Shown: positions 7,963-14,727 of the stretch, piece after piece
Layout of the letters: each line of letters begins with the position of its first letter
How positions within the stretch are numbered: position 1 is the first letter of the stretch
NCBI GenBank assembly: GCA_025353985.1
Contig: JANXNT010000880.1
Coordinates: 1 to 14,812 of the forward strand
Length of the DNA stretch: 14,812 nucleotides
Direction of reading: 5' to 3'
Source: Limnoglobus sp.
GTDB lineage: Bacteria > Planctomycetota > Planctomycetia > Gemmatales > Gemmataceae
Made by a program: the position numbers and the translations under genes
The notes under the pieces: model-generated
What the model was told of the DNA's origin: nothing
Database searches by the model: none
Seen by the model: the letters and a program-made list of their open reading frames with translations, nothing else

Positions 7963-9099
7963 ATGGCCAAAAAGAAGTCTGACGACGTCGAACCGACGGC
8001 CCCCGCGGCAGCAAATCCCCGTGGGATTTTGCGTGCGCCGGTGGAGGTACTTTACGCGGAAGAGTTGGAACAACTCATCAAGACCGACACGCACGCGCGG
8101 CCGCCGGGTTGGCGGATGTCGCCGCGGGCGGTGGCGACGTATATCTCTGGTGGCAAAGCCGGAACGATGACGATCACGCCGAAGTACATCGGCTTCCGGC
8201 GGCTCGTTGAGATTGCCATTTCGACGCTGGTGACAGATCGTTCGCTGTTGCTTTTGGGCGAGCCGGGTACCGCGAAATCGTGGCTTTCGGAACACCTCGC
8301 GGCAGCGATCAACGGCGATTCGACGAAGGTCGTGCAGGGTACCGCAGGCACCACCGAAGAACAGATTCGCTACACGTGGAACTACGCGATGCTGATCGCG
8401 CACGGGCCGAGTCCGGAAGCGATGATCAAGTCGCCGATCTTCCGCGCGATGGAATCCGGCAGCCTCGCCCGCTTCGAGGAAATCACCCGCTGTGCCGCCG
8501 AGGTGCAAGATGCGCTCATCAGTTTGCTTTCGGAGAAACGCATCTCGGTACCCGAGCTTTTAACCGAAGTGCCCGCCGCCAAAGGCTTCTCGATCATCGC
8601 GACCGCGAACACCCGCGATCGCGGTGTCAACGATATGTCCGCTGCGCTCAAACGCCGCTTCAACATGGTGATTCTGCCGACGCCCGCCACGCTGGAAACC
8701 GAAGTCGATATCGTTCGCAAACGGGTGCAGGAACTCGGCACGAACTTGGAGCTGAAAGCCGCGCCACCTGCGGAGGAAGCCGTCACGCAGATCGTTACGA
8801 TCTTCCGCGAGTTGCGCGCCGGGCAGACACTCGACGGCAAGAACAAACTCAAGGTGCCGAGCGGCGTGCTTTCGACCGCCGAGGCGATCTCCGTACTCGC
8901 CAACGGCATGGCACTCGCCGGGCACTTCGGCACCGGCGAAGTCACCGCACACGACTTGGCCGCGGGCCTGCAAGGTGCGGTCGTGAAGGACGAAGAAAAA
9001 GACAAAGTCGTTTGGCAGGAGTATCTGTCGAACGTGCTGAAAAAGCGTGGGGCCGATTGGCGACCGCTGTTCACGGCCTGCTCGGAGCACAACTCGTGA
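7963..9099 (+). CDS. MoxR-family AAA+ ATPase, YehL-like
   Basis: This is a 378-residue cytoplasmic ATPase. About 70 residues precede the AAA+ core. Walker A is GEPGTAKS (99-106). The Walker B region is LARFEEITRC (168-177), with Glu where most MoxR proteins have Asp. Sensor 1 is ATANTRDRG (213-221), and ALKRRFN (228-234) corresponds to the arginine-finger region. The lid follows and ends about residue 340. MoxR ATPases form hexamers and act as remodelling chaperones with VWA partners in metal insertion or complex assembly. Here the partner would be the VWA protein encoded two genes downstream. The last four bases overlap the next gene (GTGA at 9096-9099), indicating translational coupling. 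The ATG at 7963 has only a weak purine-rich site. The MoxR call is firm. The YehL subgroup call rests on the neighbourhood and the FEEITR-type Walker B. Confidence 0.92.
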   Translation: MAKKKSDDVEPTAPAAANPRGILRAPVEVLYAEELEQLIKTDTHARPPGWRMSPRAVATYISGGKAGTMTITPKYIGFRRLVEIAISTLVTDRSLLLLGEPGTAKSWLSEHLAAAINGDSTKVVQGTAGTTEEQIRYTWNYAMLIAHGPSPEAMIKSPIFRAMESGSLARFEEITRCAAEVQDALISLLSEKRISVPELLTEVPAAKGFSIIATANTRDRGVNDMSAALKRRFNMVILPTPATLETEVDIVRKRVQELGTNLELKAAPPAEEAVTQIVTIFRELRAGQTLDGKNKLKVPSGVLSTAEAISVLANGMALAGHFGTGEVTAHDLAAGLQGAVVKDEEKDKVVWQEYLSNVLKKRGADWRPLFTACSEHNS

Positions 9100-11411
9100 G
9101 TGCGGCCGGCATCCACATCTTCGGGGTTCGGCACCTCTCCCCCGGTGGGGCGTGGCACCTCCGCGCCACGCTCGACGCGATCCGTCCGAAGGTCGTGCTG
9201 ATCGAGGGGTTGACCGACGCCGACGTGCTCATCCCGGACCTTACGCGCAGCGGTACGAAACCCCCGGTGGCGATCCTTGCATACACCGATGCCGTACCCG
9301 TGCGTACGCTGATTTATCCGCTGGCCACGTACAGCCCGGAGTATCAGGCGCTCGTTTGGGCGAAGCAGAATCGGGCACGCGCCGAGTTCATCGACTTGCC
9401 ATCGGACATCTTTCTTGGGCTACAAGATGTCGAACTCGAACGCTTTATCCGGGAGCGCGAGAAAGCCGCAACGACCGCCGAACCGCCCACCCCCGCGTGG
9501 CGGCCCGAACCGGAGCGATCGATCTACGAGCGGATCGCCGAGCGCTGCGGCGAGTCCGATTACGACTCGTACTGGGAGCGTCGCTTCGAGCATAATCAAT
9601 CGCCCGATAGTTACCGCGCCGCTGCATACGCTCTCGGCGAAGCGTTGCGCGACGAAACCGACACGCCCGTGTGGCGTGCGGAGAATCTCGTTCGCGAGGC
9701 GTTCATGCGGCGGCGGATTCGCGAAGTGCTGGACGGCGGCGTGAAGCCCGAGCATGTCGTCGTCGTTGTCGGTGCGTTTCACGCGCCGGTACTCGGCCCC
9801 GAACTCCCCGCGATGACCGATGCCGAACTCGCCACGCTGCGGCGACGTTCGAGCAAACTGACGCTGATGCCATACTCGTATTTCAAACTATCGAGCCAGT
9901 CCGGGTACGGTGCGGGCAACCGTGCCCCCGCGTACTTCGAGCAAGTTTGGGAGCAGATGAGTGCGGGGAAGCTCGACGAACTTCCGCACCGCTACCTGTC
10001 CGAAGTCGTGCGGCAACTCCGCGCGGCCGGCACGCATCGCTCGACGGCGGAGGTCATCGAAGGCGTACGGCTCGCGCGCACTTTGGCCGCACTGAACGAC
10101 GGAGCCGCGCCGACGCTCGCCGACTTGCAAGACGCCGCCGTCACGCTTGTCGGCCACGGCGACCGTTCGACCGTCGCGCTCGCACTTCAGCACGTCAACG
10201 TCGGCACCGCGATCGGGACACTGCCGAAGGGCGTCGTTCGCACCTCGATTCAGGAAGACTTCGACCGGCTGATGTCTCGCCTGAAACTGGAAAAATATCA
10301 GAAGACCGTCGCCGAGGAACTGACGCTCGACCTGCGCGAAAATCGCCACGTGAAGACGCAAGAAGCGGCGTTTCTGGACCTCAACCGTTCGACCTTCTTC
10401 CATCGTCTGCGCGTGCTCGGCGTCGATTTCGCGAAGCCGTTGTCGTCCGGGCAACAGGCCGCCACGTGGGCCGAACGCTGGAAAGTGCAGTGGAGTCCGG
10501 AAGGCGAAATCGCTTTGGTGGAAGCTGTTTTGCTCGGTGAGACAGTTGAACTGGCGACCGCGTTCCGCTTCAAGCAACTCCTCGAAGCCGCCACCGGCAT
10601 CGACGCGGCCTCTGATATCGTCCGCGATGCGTGCCTCTGCGAACTCGCGAAATCGATGGACATGGCGCGGGCGAAACTGCAAGAACTGGCCGCACAAAGT
10701 TCGGACCTGAAAGCGATCGCCCATGCCGCATCGCGGCTCAGCCTCGTCACGCGCTACGGCGACGTTCGCAAGTTCGATCCATCGCCACTACTTCCGCTAA
10801 TCGACGAACTCTTCGTGCAAGGCGCGCTCGCACTCCACGCGGCGGCGGCGTGCGACAATCAAGCGGCGAAAGTGTTGGTCGTGGCCATCGACGAGTTGAA
10901 CCGCATCAGCCTCGAACATCACGAGCGCGTCGATGGCGAACTCTGGATCGAACGGCTGCGGAAACTCTCCGATGCCGACGACCGCAACCCGCTGCTATCG
11001 GGTTACGCCTGTGCGGTGTTGCTCGAACGCGGTCTGATGGCGACCGAAGATTTGGCCCGCGAAGTTTCGCGCCGGTTATCGCCCGGCATCCCCGCCGACC
11101 TCGGGGCCGGTTGGTTCGAGGGGCTTTCGATGCGGAACCGCGGCGCGCTACTCGCCCGCCAACCGCTCTGGCAAGAACTGGCCGGGTACGTGCAATCGCT
11201 GGACGACGACCAGTTCAAACGCGCGATCGTCTTTCTGCGAAGGGCATTCGGTGGCTTCGCACCGCACCAGAAACGGCAGATTTGCGAGAACCTCGCCGAG
11301 CATTGGGGCGTCGATGCCGATGCCGCAAAAGAAGCCCTCGCAAACCCGCTGACCGAAGTCGAGGAGCAAACGCTCACCGACCTGAACGAATTCAACTTCG
11401 ACGACATTTAA
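9096..11411 (+). CDS. DUF5682 family protein, YehM-like, possible TIKI/TraB-type hydrolase fold
   Basis: This 771-residue protein starts at GTG 9096, overlapping the MoxR stop codon, with GGAG eight bases upstream. Longer open frames reaching into the MoxR gene are shadows. The N-terminal 240 residues carry the DUF5682 signature: HIFGVRHLSPGG (7-18), VVLIEG (33-38), YPLATYSPEYQALVWA (74-89), ENLVREAFMRRRI (196-208) and VVVVVGAFHAPVL (221-233). The spacing of GVRH (H13), LIEG (E37), RExFM (R200-M204) and GAFH (H229) parallels the His/Glu/Arg/His motifs of the TIKI/TraB/EreA superfamily, so an enzymatic role is possible; this is my inference. The remaining 530 residues are helical and charged, with no named motif, and end in a highly acidic tail (EFNFDDI). 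It lies 1 bp upstream of the VWA gene. Family assignment is strong; biochemical role is unknown. Confidence 0.87.
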   Translation: MSAAGIHIFGVRHLSPGGAWHLRATLDAIRPKVVLIEGLTDADVLIPDLTRSGTKPPVAILAYTDAVPVRTLIYPLATYSPEYQALVWAKQNRARAEFIDLPSDIFLGLQDVELERFIREREKAATTAEPPTPAWRPEPERSIYERIAERCGESDYDSYWERRFEHNQSPDSYRAAAYALGEALRDETDTPVWRAENLVREAFMRRRIREVLDGGVKPEHVVVVVGAFHAPVLGPELPAMTDAELATLRRRSSKLTLMPYSYFKLSSQSGYGAGNRAPAYFEQVWEQMSAGKLDELPHRYLSEVVRQLRAAGTHRSTAEVIEGVRLARTLAALNDGAAPTLADLQDAAVTLVGHGDRSTVALALQHVNVGTAIGTLPKGVVRTSIQEDFDRLMSRLKLEKYQKTVAEELTLDLRENRHVKTQEAAFLDLNRSTFFHRLRVLGVDFAKPLSSGQQAATWAERWKVQWSPEGEIALVEAVLLGETVELATAFRFKQLLEAATGIDAASDIVRDACLCELAKSMDMARAKLQELAAQSSDLKAIAHAASRLSLVTRYGDVRKFDPSPLLPLIDELFVQGALALHAAAACDNQAAKVLVVAIDELNRISLEHHERVDGELWIERLRKLSDADDRNPLLSGYACAVLLERGLMATEDLAREVSRRLSPGIPADLGAGWFEGLSMRNRGALLARQPLWQELAGYVQSLDDDQFKRAIVFLRRAFGGFAPHQKRQICENLAEHWGVDADAAKEALANPLTEVEEQTLTDLNEFNFDDI

Positions 11412-11412
11412 C

Positions 11413-12600
11413 ATGCAAAAAACAACTGATCCCGAGCAACTTCGCCGTTGGCGGTTGATCCTCGGCAAAGACTCGCAAGCGTCGCTCGACAATATGGGCG
11501 GGTGCTCGCTCGGTGGCGGCGACTCCGAAATGGATGCCGCACTTGCGGCGATTTACGATGACATTCCCGAAGACGACGACGCGCCCAAACAACGATCCGC
11601 CGGGCTGGGTGCATCCGCGCCGCGGCTCGCCAAATGGCTCGGCGACATTCGCACGTACTTCAAAGAAGACGTCGTTTCTGTCATCCAGACCGATGCAATC
11701 GAGCGTAAGGGCCTCACACAGCTATTGTTCGAACCGGAGACGTTGAAGAGCGTGCAGCCGAACATTCAACTCGTGGGTGTGCTGATGTCGCTGAGGGGCC
11801 GCATACCGGAACGCACCAAAGAGACCGCCCGCATCGTGGTGTCGGCCGTCGTCGAGGAAGTCAAAAAGAAACTCGAACAACGGCTGCGTCAGGCGATCAT
11901 GGGGGCACTCAATCGCAAAGAGCATTCGCCGATTCCGAGCGCATCGGCGATCGACTGGAAGTGGACGATCGGCCGTAATTTGAAGAACTACAACCCCGAA
12001 CTCGGCACGATCATTCCGGAGCGGGTTTACTTCTATAGCAGGGCACAACGTTCGAACACGTGGACCGTCATCGTCGATATCGACCAAAGCGGCTCGATGG
12101 CGGACTCCGTGGTGTACGGCGCGATTTGCGGTTCGATTTTCGCCAGCTTGCCCGCGCTCGATACGCACGTGATCGCGTTCGATACGGAAGTCGTGGACCT
12201 CACTGAACAGTGCGGCACGGACCCCGTCGATATGCTGTTCGGCATTCAACTCGGCGGCGGCACGGACATCAACAAATCGGTGGCCTATTGCGAGAAGTTC
12301 ATCACCGATCCGAAGAAGACGCTGTTCATCATGATCACCGACCTTTACGAGGGCGGCAACCAGGCACAACTCGTGCGCCGACTCGGCGAGATGGCCGCAT
12401 CCGGGGTGCGTGCGATGTGCTTACTCGCGCTCTCGGACAACGGCGCGCCATGCTACGACGAAAGCCTCGCCCGCAAACTCGCCGCACTCGGCATCCCCTG
12501 TTTCGCCTGTACTCCACAACGGCTGCCGGACCTCGTCGAAGGCGCATTACGCGGGGCCGACTTGACGCGACTCGCCACCAAAACCGCACCCGCAAAGTGA
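11413..12600 (+). CDS. VWA domain protein with intact MIDAS, YehP-like
   Basis: This is a 395-residue cytoplasmic protein with no signal peptide. The N-terminal segment, LRRWRLILGKD (10-20) followed by MDAALAAIYDD (40-50) and an acidic run, is typical of VWA proteins in these gene groups. A helical region (about 70-170) leads to a von Willebrand A domain from about residue 215. Its metal-ion-dependent adhesion site is complete: DxSxS at D224, S226 and S228, then T284 in GGGTD, then D310 in MITDLYEGG. An intact MIDAS implies divalent-metal-dependent ligand binding, and in MoxR systems the VWA protein acts as adaptor between ATPase and substrate. The start codon is one base after the DUF5682 stop and lacks a clear ribosome site, so re-initiation by the same ribosomes is likely. 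It is the last gene of the five-gene run; a 109-bp gap follows. Confidence 0.92.
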   Translation: MQKTTDPEQLRRWRLILGKDSQASLDNMGGCSLGGGDSEMDAALAAIYDDIPEDDDAPKQRSAGLGASAPRLAKWLGDIRTYFKEDVVSVIQTDAIERKGLTQLLFEPETLKSVQPNIQLVGVLMSLRGRIPERTKETARIVVSAVVEEVKKKLEQRLRQAIMGALNRKEHSPIPSASAIDWKWTIGRNLKNYNPELGTIIPERVYFYSRAQRSNTWTVIVDIDQSGSMADSVVYGAICGSIFASLPALDTHVIAFDTEVVDLTEQCGTDPVDMLFGIQLGGGTDINKSVAYCEKFITDPKKTLFIMITDLYEGGNQAQLVRRLGEMAASGVRAMCLLALSDNGAPCYDESLARKLAALGIPCFACTPQRLPDLVEGALRGADLTRLATKTAPAK

Positions 12601-12662
12601 TCGTTGAGCGACCGCCGGCGGCGACCGAAGCCATGAAAAGTATCGGACTGTTCCACTTGCCC

Positions 12663-12668
12663 TATAAT
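12663..12668 (+). promoter_or_regulatory. Possible -10 element upstream of def-fmt
   Basis: A perfect TATAAT lies in the 109-bp gap between the VWA stop and the def start, 41 bases before the def ATG. No good -35 box sits at 16-18 bases, where the sequence reads like AGTATCGG. If used, it would give def-fmt its own transcription, separate from the upstream operon. The gap also has a GC palindrome, CCGCCGGCGG, with no following T-run, so I do not call it a terminator. Confidence 0.3.
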
Positions 12669-12709
12669 TCACTTTCTGGATTACCGAGAACATTCCGCCG
12701 GAAGTGCCG

Positions 12710-13257
12710 ATGAAGATTGTGAACTATCCTCACCCCGCGTTGCGCGCAAGTGCAAGCCCGTTACGAGCATCGATAAAGACGTGCAACTGACGGCGGGGCA
12801 GATGCTCGAACTGATGTACCGGCACGAGGGCCTCGGGTTGGCTGCACCGCAAGTGGCCCTCGATTATCAGATGATTGTGATCAATTTTGCCGGGAAGGCG
12901 GCCACGAAGGAAATGGAACTCGTGGCGATCAACCCCGTCATCGTCGAGCAAAAAGGCATCGACAAGGACCGCGAAGGCTGCCTCAGTTTTCCGGGGTTGT
13001 ACCAAGACATTCGCCGCGCGAAAACGGTCAAGGTGCAATACTATTCGCTCGATGGCCAGCTCAAGGAAATGATCTGCTCGGGGCTATCCGCCCGCATCTG
13101 GCAGCACGAAATCGACCACCTGCACGGCACCGTGTTCATCGACAAAATGGGCCTGCTCGCGAAGGTGAGTTCGAAGCGGTACATCGAAGATTTCATCGCC
13201 GACTTCGACGACGATCAGAAAAAAGGCCTGTACCCGGACCTCGAAGCCCGCCTCTAA
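12710..13257 (+). CDS. def: Peptide deformylase, reading frame apparently interrupted near codon 12
   Basis: Peptide deformylase removes the formyl group from nascent proteins using a bound metal ion. All three catalytic motifs are present in the frame from 12781: GLGLAAPQ (12829-12852), EGCLS (metal-binding Cys) and QHEIDH (two His ligands plus the catalytic Glu). The family-typical N-terminus, MKIVNYPHPALR, is encoded from ATG 12710 (GGAAG six bases upstream) but in another frame that stops at TGA 12785-12787. The family sequence resumes as KCKPVTSIDKDVQL from 12748. One missing base near 12742-12748, for example CGCCGC read as CGCGC, would restore a protein of about 182 residues. The alternative is a 158-residue product from GTG 12781 lacking the first strand. 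The fmt gene follows after 18 bp, the classical def-fmt arrangement. The function call is firm; the intact state is doubtful. Confidence 0.85.
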
Positions 13258-13275
13258 GTTCGAGGATTCCACCGA

Positions 13276-14259
13276 ATGAAGATCGTCATGATGGGCACCG
13301 GCACGTTCGCGGAGCCGACGTTTGCGGCGCTGATCGCCGGCGGCGAAAATGTCGTAGGCCTCGTCACGCAACCGGACCGCGAGACGGGGCGGCGTACCGG
13401 CGCGTCGCGGCAAGTCGGCGAGGGCATGGCGACTATCGCGGCCGCGCACGGCATCCCCGTTATTCAGCCCGCGAATCTCAACTCGCCGGAAGGCCTCGCC
13501 GAACTTCAGGCGCTCGCGCCCGATCTCGTCGTGGTCGCGGCATACGGCCAGATTCTGAAGCCCGATGTGATCGCCACGCCGTCGCTCGGCATGATCAACG
13601 TGCATGCATCGTTGTTGCCGAAGTATCGCGGCGCGGCCCCCGTGGCGTACGCCATCTGGAAGGGCGAAACGCAAAGCGGCGTGACGATTATCCGCATCAC
13701 GCCGGGCCTCGATTCGGGTGCGATGCTCGCGCAGGAATCGCTGAAAATTCAACCGCACGAAACCGCAGGCGAACTCGAAACGCGACTCGCACCCCTCGGC
13801 GCAAAGTTGTGCCTAAACGTGGTGCAACAACTGAAAATCGGCCCCGTAACGGGCACGTCACAAGATGCCACGCTCGTTACGAAAGCACCGAAGCTGACGA
13901 AGGAAATGGGCGAGATCGACTGGACGAAATCCACCGATGAAGTCGCGTGCCACATTCGCGCGATGCAACCGTGGCCAACTGCATACACCTTCTTCCATCG
14001 ACGCGGCAAAGAGCCGATGCGCGTCATGATCTGCGACACCGTGCCGTTCCCGATGCGTTCCGTTCCGGACGCGCCACCGGGTACGATCTTCACCGACGAC
14101 AAGTTTCCGAAATCGTTCTTCGTGCGGTGCGGGCAAGATCGCAGCGTATTGGAAATTCTCGCACTGCAACCCGCCGGCAAGAAGCGCCAGACGACCTCCG
14201 AGTTCCTGCGCGGCTACCCGATCCAAGACGGCTACCGTTTCGGCCCCGAAGTGGCGTGA
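13276..14259 (+). CDS. fmt: Methionyl-tRNA formyltransferase
   Basis: This 327-residue enzyme transfers a formyl group from 10-formyltetrahydrofolate to initiator Met-tRNA, so that translation starts with formylmethionine. The N-terminal Rossmann-type domain opens with MKIVMMGTGTFAEPTFAAL. Its catalytic residues are N108 and H110 in MINVHASLLPKYRGAAPV, plus D146 in TPGLDSG, matching the family's Asn/His/Asp set and the SLLPxYRG folate-site loop. The C-terminal tRNA-binding domain begins around residue 205 with EIDWTKSTDEVACHIRAMQPWPTAY in its usual form. The length is close to the family norm of about 310-320. GAGGA nine bases upstream supports ATG 13276. It is 18 bp downstream of def and probably co-transcribed. 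No canonical terminator follows; instead a degenerate repeat able to pair with the next repeat lies 44 bp downstream. Confidence 0.97.
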   Translation: MKIVMMGTGTFAEPTFAALIAGGENVVGLVTQPDRETGRRTGASRQVGEGMATIAAAHGIPVIQPANLNSPEGLAELQALAPDLVVVAAYGQILKPDVIATPSLGMINVHASLLPKYRGAAPVAYAIWKGETQSGVTIIRITPGLDSGAMLAQESLKIQPHETAGELETRLAPLGAKLCLNVVQQLKIGPVTGTSQDATLVTKAPKLTKEMGEIDWTKSTDEVACHIRAMQPWPTAYTFFHRRGKEPMRVMICDTVPFPMRSVPDAPPGTIFTDDKFPKSFFVRCGQDRSVLEILALQPAGKKRQTTSEFLRGYPIQDGYRFGPEVA

Positions 14260-14302
14260 TATACTGAGATTATGATTTGATCGGGATTCTTTGATTCGTC
14301 TT

Positions 14303-14317
14303 GTTAGCTAGCGAGGG
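14303..14317 (+). repeat. Truncated copy of the 29-bp repeat
   Basis: GTTAGCTAGCGAGGG matches the right repeat arm (14699-14727) if nine internal bases, CCGACGCGC, are removed. Bases 14307-14317 are the exact reverse complement of 14362-14372 in the left arm, so transcript from fmt could fold an 11-bp stem with a loop of about 44 bases here. It may be a decayed third copy, possibly acting as an RNA-stability or termination structure. Confidence 0.55.
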
Positions 14318-14360
14318 GGAACCCACAATGATCTGCACGCTATTGCAGTGACGATGACAA

Positions 14361-14389
14361 TCCCTCGCTAGCGCGTCGGGCTAACGGGA
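14361..14389 (+). repeat. Left arm of perfect 29-bp inverted repeat
   Basis: All 29 bases are the exact reverse complement of 14699-14727, with 309 bases between the arms. The arm itself holds an imperfect hairpin, CGCTAGC-GCGTCGG-GCTAACG. I see no short target-site duplication outside the arms and no transposase between them, so this resembles a REP-like or MITE-like element rather than a classical insertion sequence. Confidence 0.85.
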
Positions 14390-14441
14390 GTGGATTGTCT
14401 GATTTCCTACCGCGAGATGTAAAACACCAACAGGAGCAGCC

Positions 14442-14672
14442 ATGACATCGACAATCGACCTCGCACCGATCATGTGCCTCAGCGTACCCGAGCGAATTGA
14501 ACTGGTTCAAACGATCCTCGACAGCATTGCAAACGACACGGCGAAGCCAGAACTGAGCGACGAGTTGAAAGCGGAACTGGATCGCCGGTTGGCAAAAATG
14601 GAAGCCAATCCGAACGGTGTCGTTTCGTGGGATGTGGTTGAAGCTGCGGCACTGGCACGGAGACGGGTATGA
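14442..14672 (+). CDS. Addiction-module antitoxin-like protein (TIGR02574-type), orphan
   Basis: This is a 76-residue acidic, helical protein. It has the layout of the putative addiction module component family: an N-terminal helix, LSVPERIELVQTILDSIAND (residues 13-32), then ELSDELKAELDRRLAKMEANP (38-58), then a C-terminal VSWDVVEAA segment (62-70). Members normally neutralise a RelE/ParE-type toxin encoded immediately downstream, often with overlapping ATGA codons. Here the ATGA overlap exists (14669-14672), but the downstream frame ends after nine codons at the right repeat arm, so no toxin is encoded. AGGAG five bases upstream supports the start. The gene lies inside the 29-bp inverted repeats, which suggests it moved with, or was cut down by, that element. 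A chromosomal relic or a solo antitoxin against a toxin elsewhere are both possible. Confidence 0.77.
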   Translation: MTSTIDLAPIMCLSVPERIELVQTILDSIANDTAKPELSDELKAELDRRLAKMEANPNGVVSWDVVEAAALARRRV

Positions 14673-14698
14673 GCCGCATGTCAGGCAAACAATTCTGA
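14669..14698 (+). pseudogene. Nine-codon remnant where the toxin gene should begin
   Basis: ATG overlapping the antitoxin stop reads MSRMSGKQF and then TGA at 14696-14698. The next base begins the right inverted-repeat arm. The ATGA overlap is the normal start position for a RelE/ParE-type toxin, so this looks like the stub of a toxin gene lost or replaced at the repeat. Nine codons are too few to recognise the family, so the call rests on position alone. Confidence 0.4.
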
Positions 14699-14727
14699 TC
14701 CCGTTAGCCCGACGCGCTAGCGAGGGA
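14699..14727 (-). repeat. Right arm of perfect 29-bp inverted repeat
   Basis: This arm is an exact reverse complement of 14361-14389. It contains CGTTAGC-CCGACGC-GCTAGCG, a 7-base stem with one G-T style mismatch. It starts directly after the TGA of the nine-codon toxin stub. Beyond it, 14737-14750 forms a small separate hairpin, TCCGC-GATT-GCGGA. No gene is supportable in the remaining 85 bases to the window edge. Confidence 0.85.

Noticed and set aside
8280..9095. Possible 270-residue N-terminal extension of the DUF5682 protein
   Set aside because: The extension overlaps the MoxR gene in another frame and reads as Arg/His-rich nonsense. GTG 9096 has a ribosome site and begins right at the conserved domain.
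12612..12621. CCGCCGGCGG palindrome after the VWA gene as a terminator
   Set aside because: It has no loop and no T-run follows, so an intrinsic terminator is not supported.
12633..12713. 26-codon open frame overlapping the def start as ATGA
   Set aside because: It has no ribosome site and ordinary composition, and it contains the TATAAT element. A leader peptide is possible, but chance is likelier.
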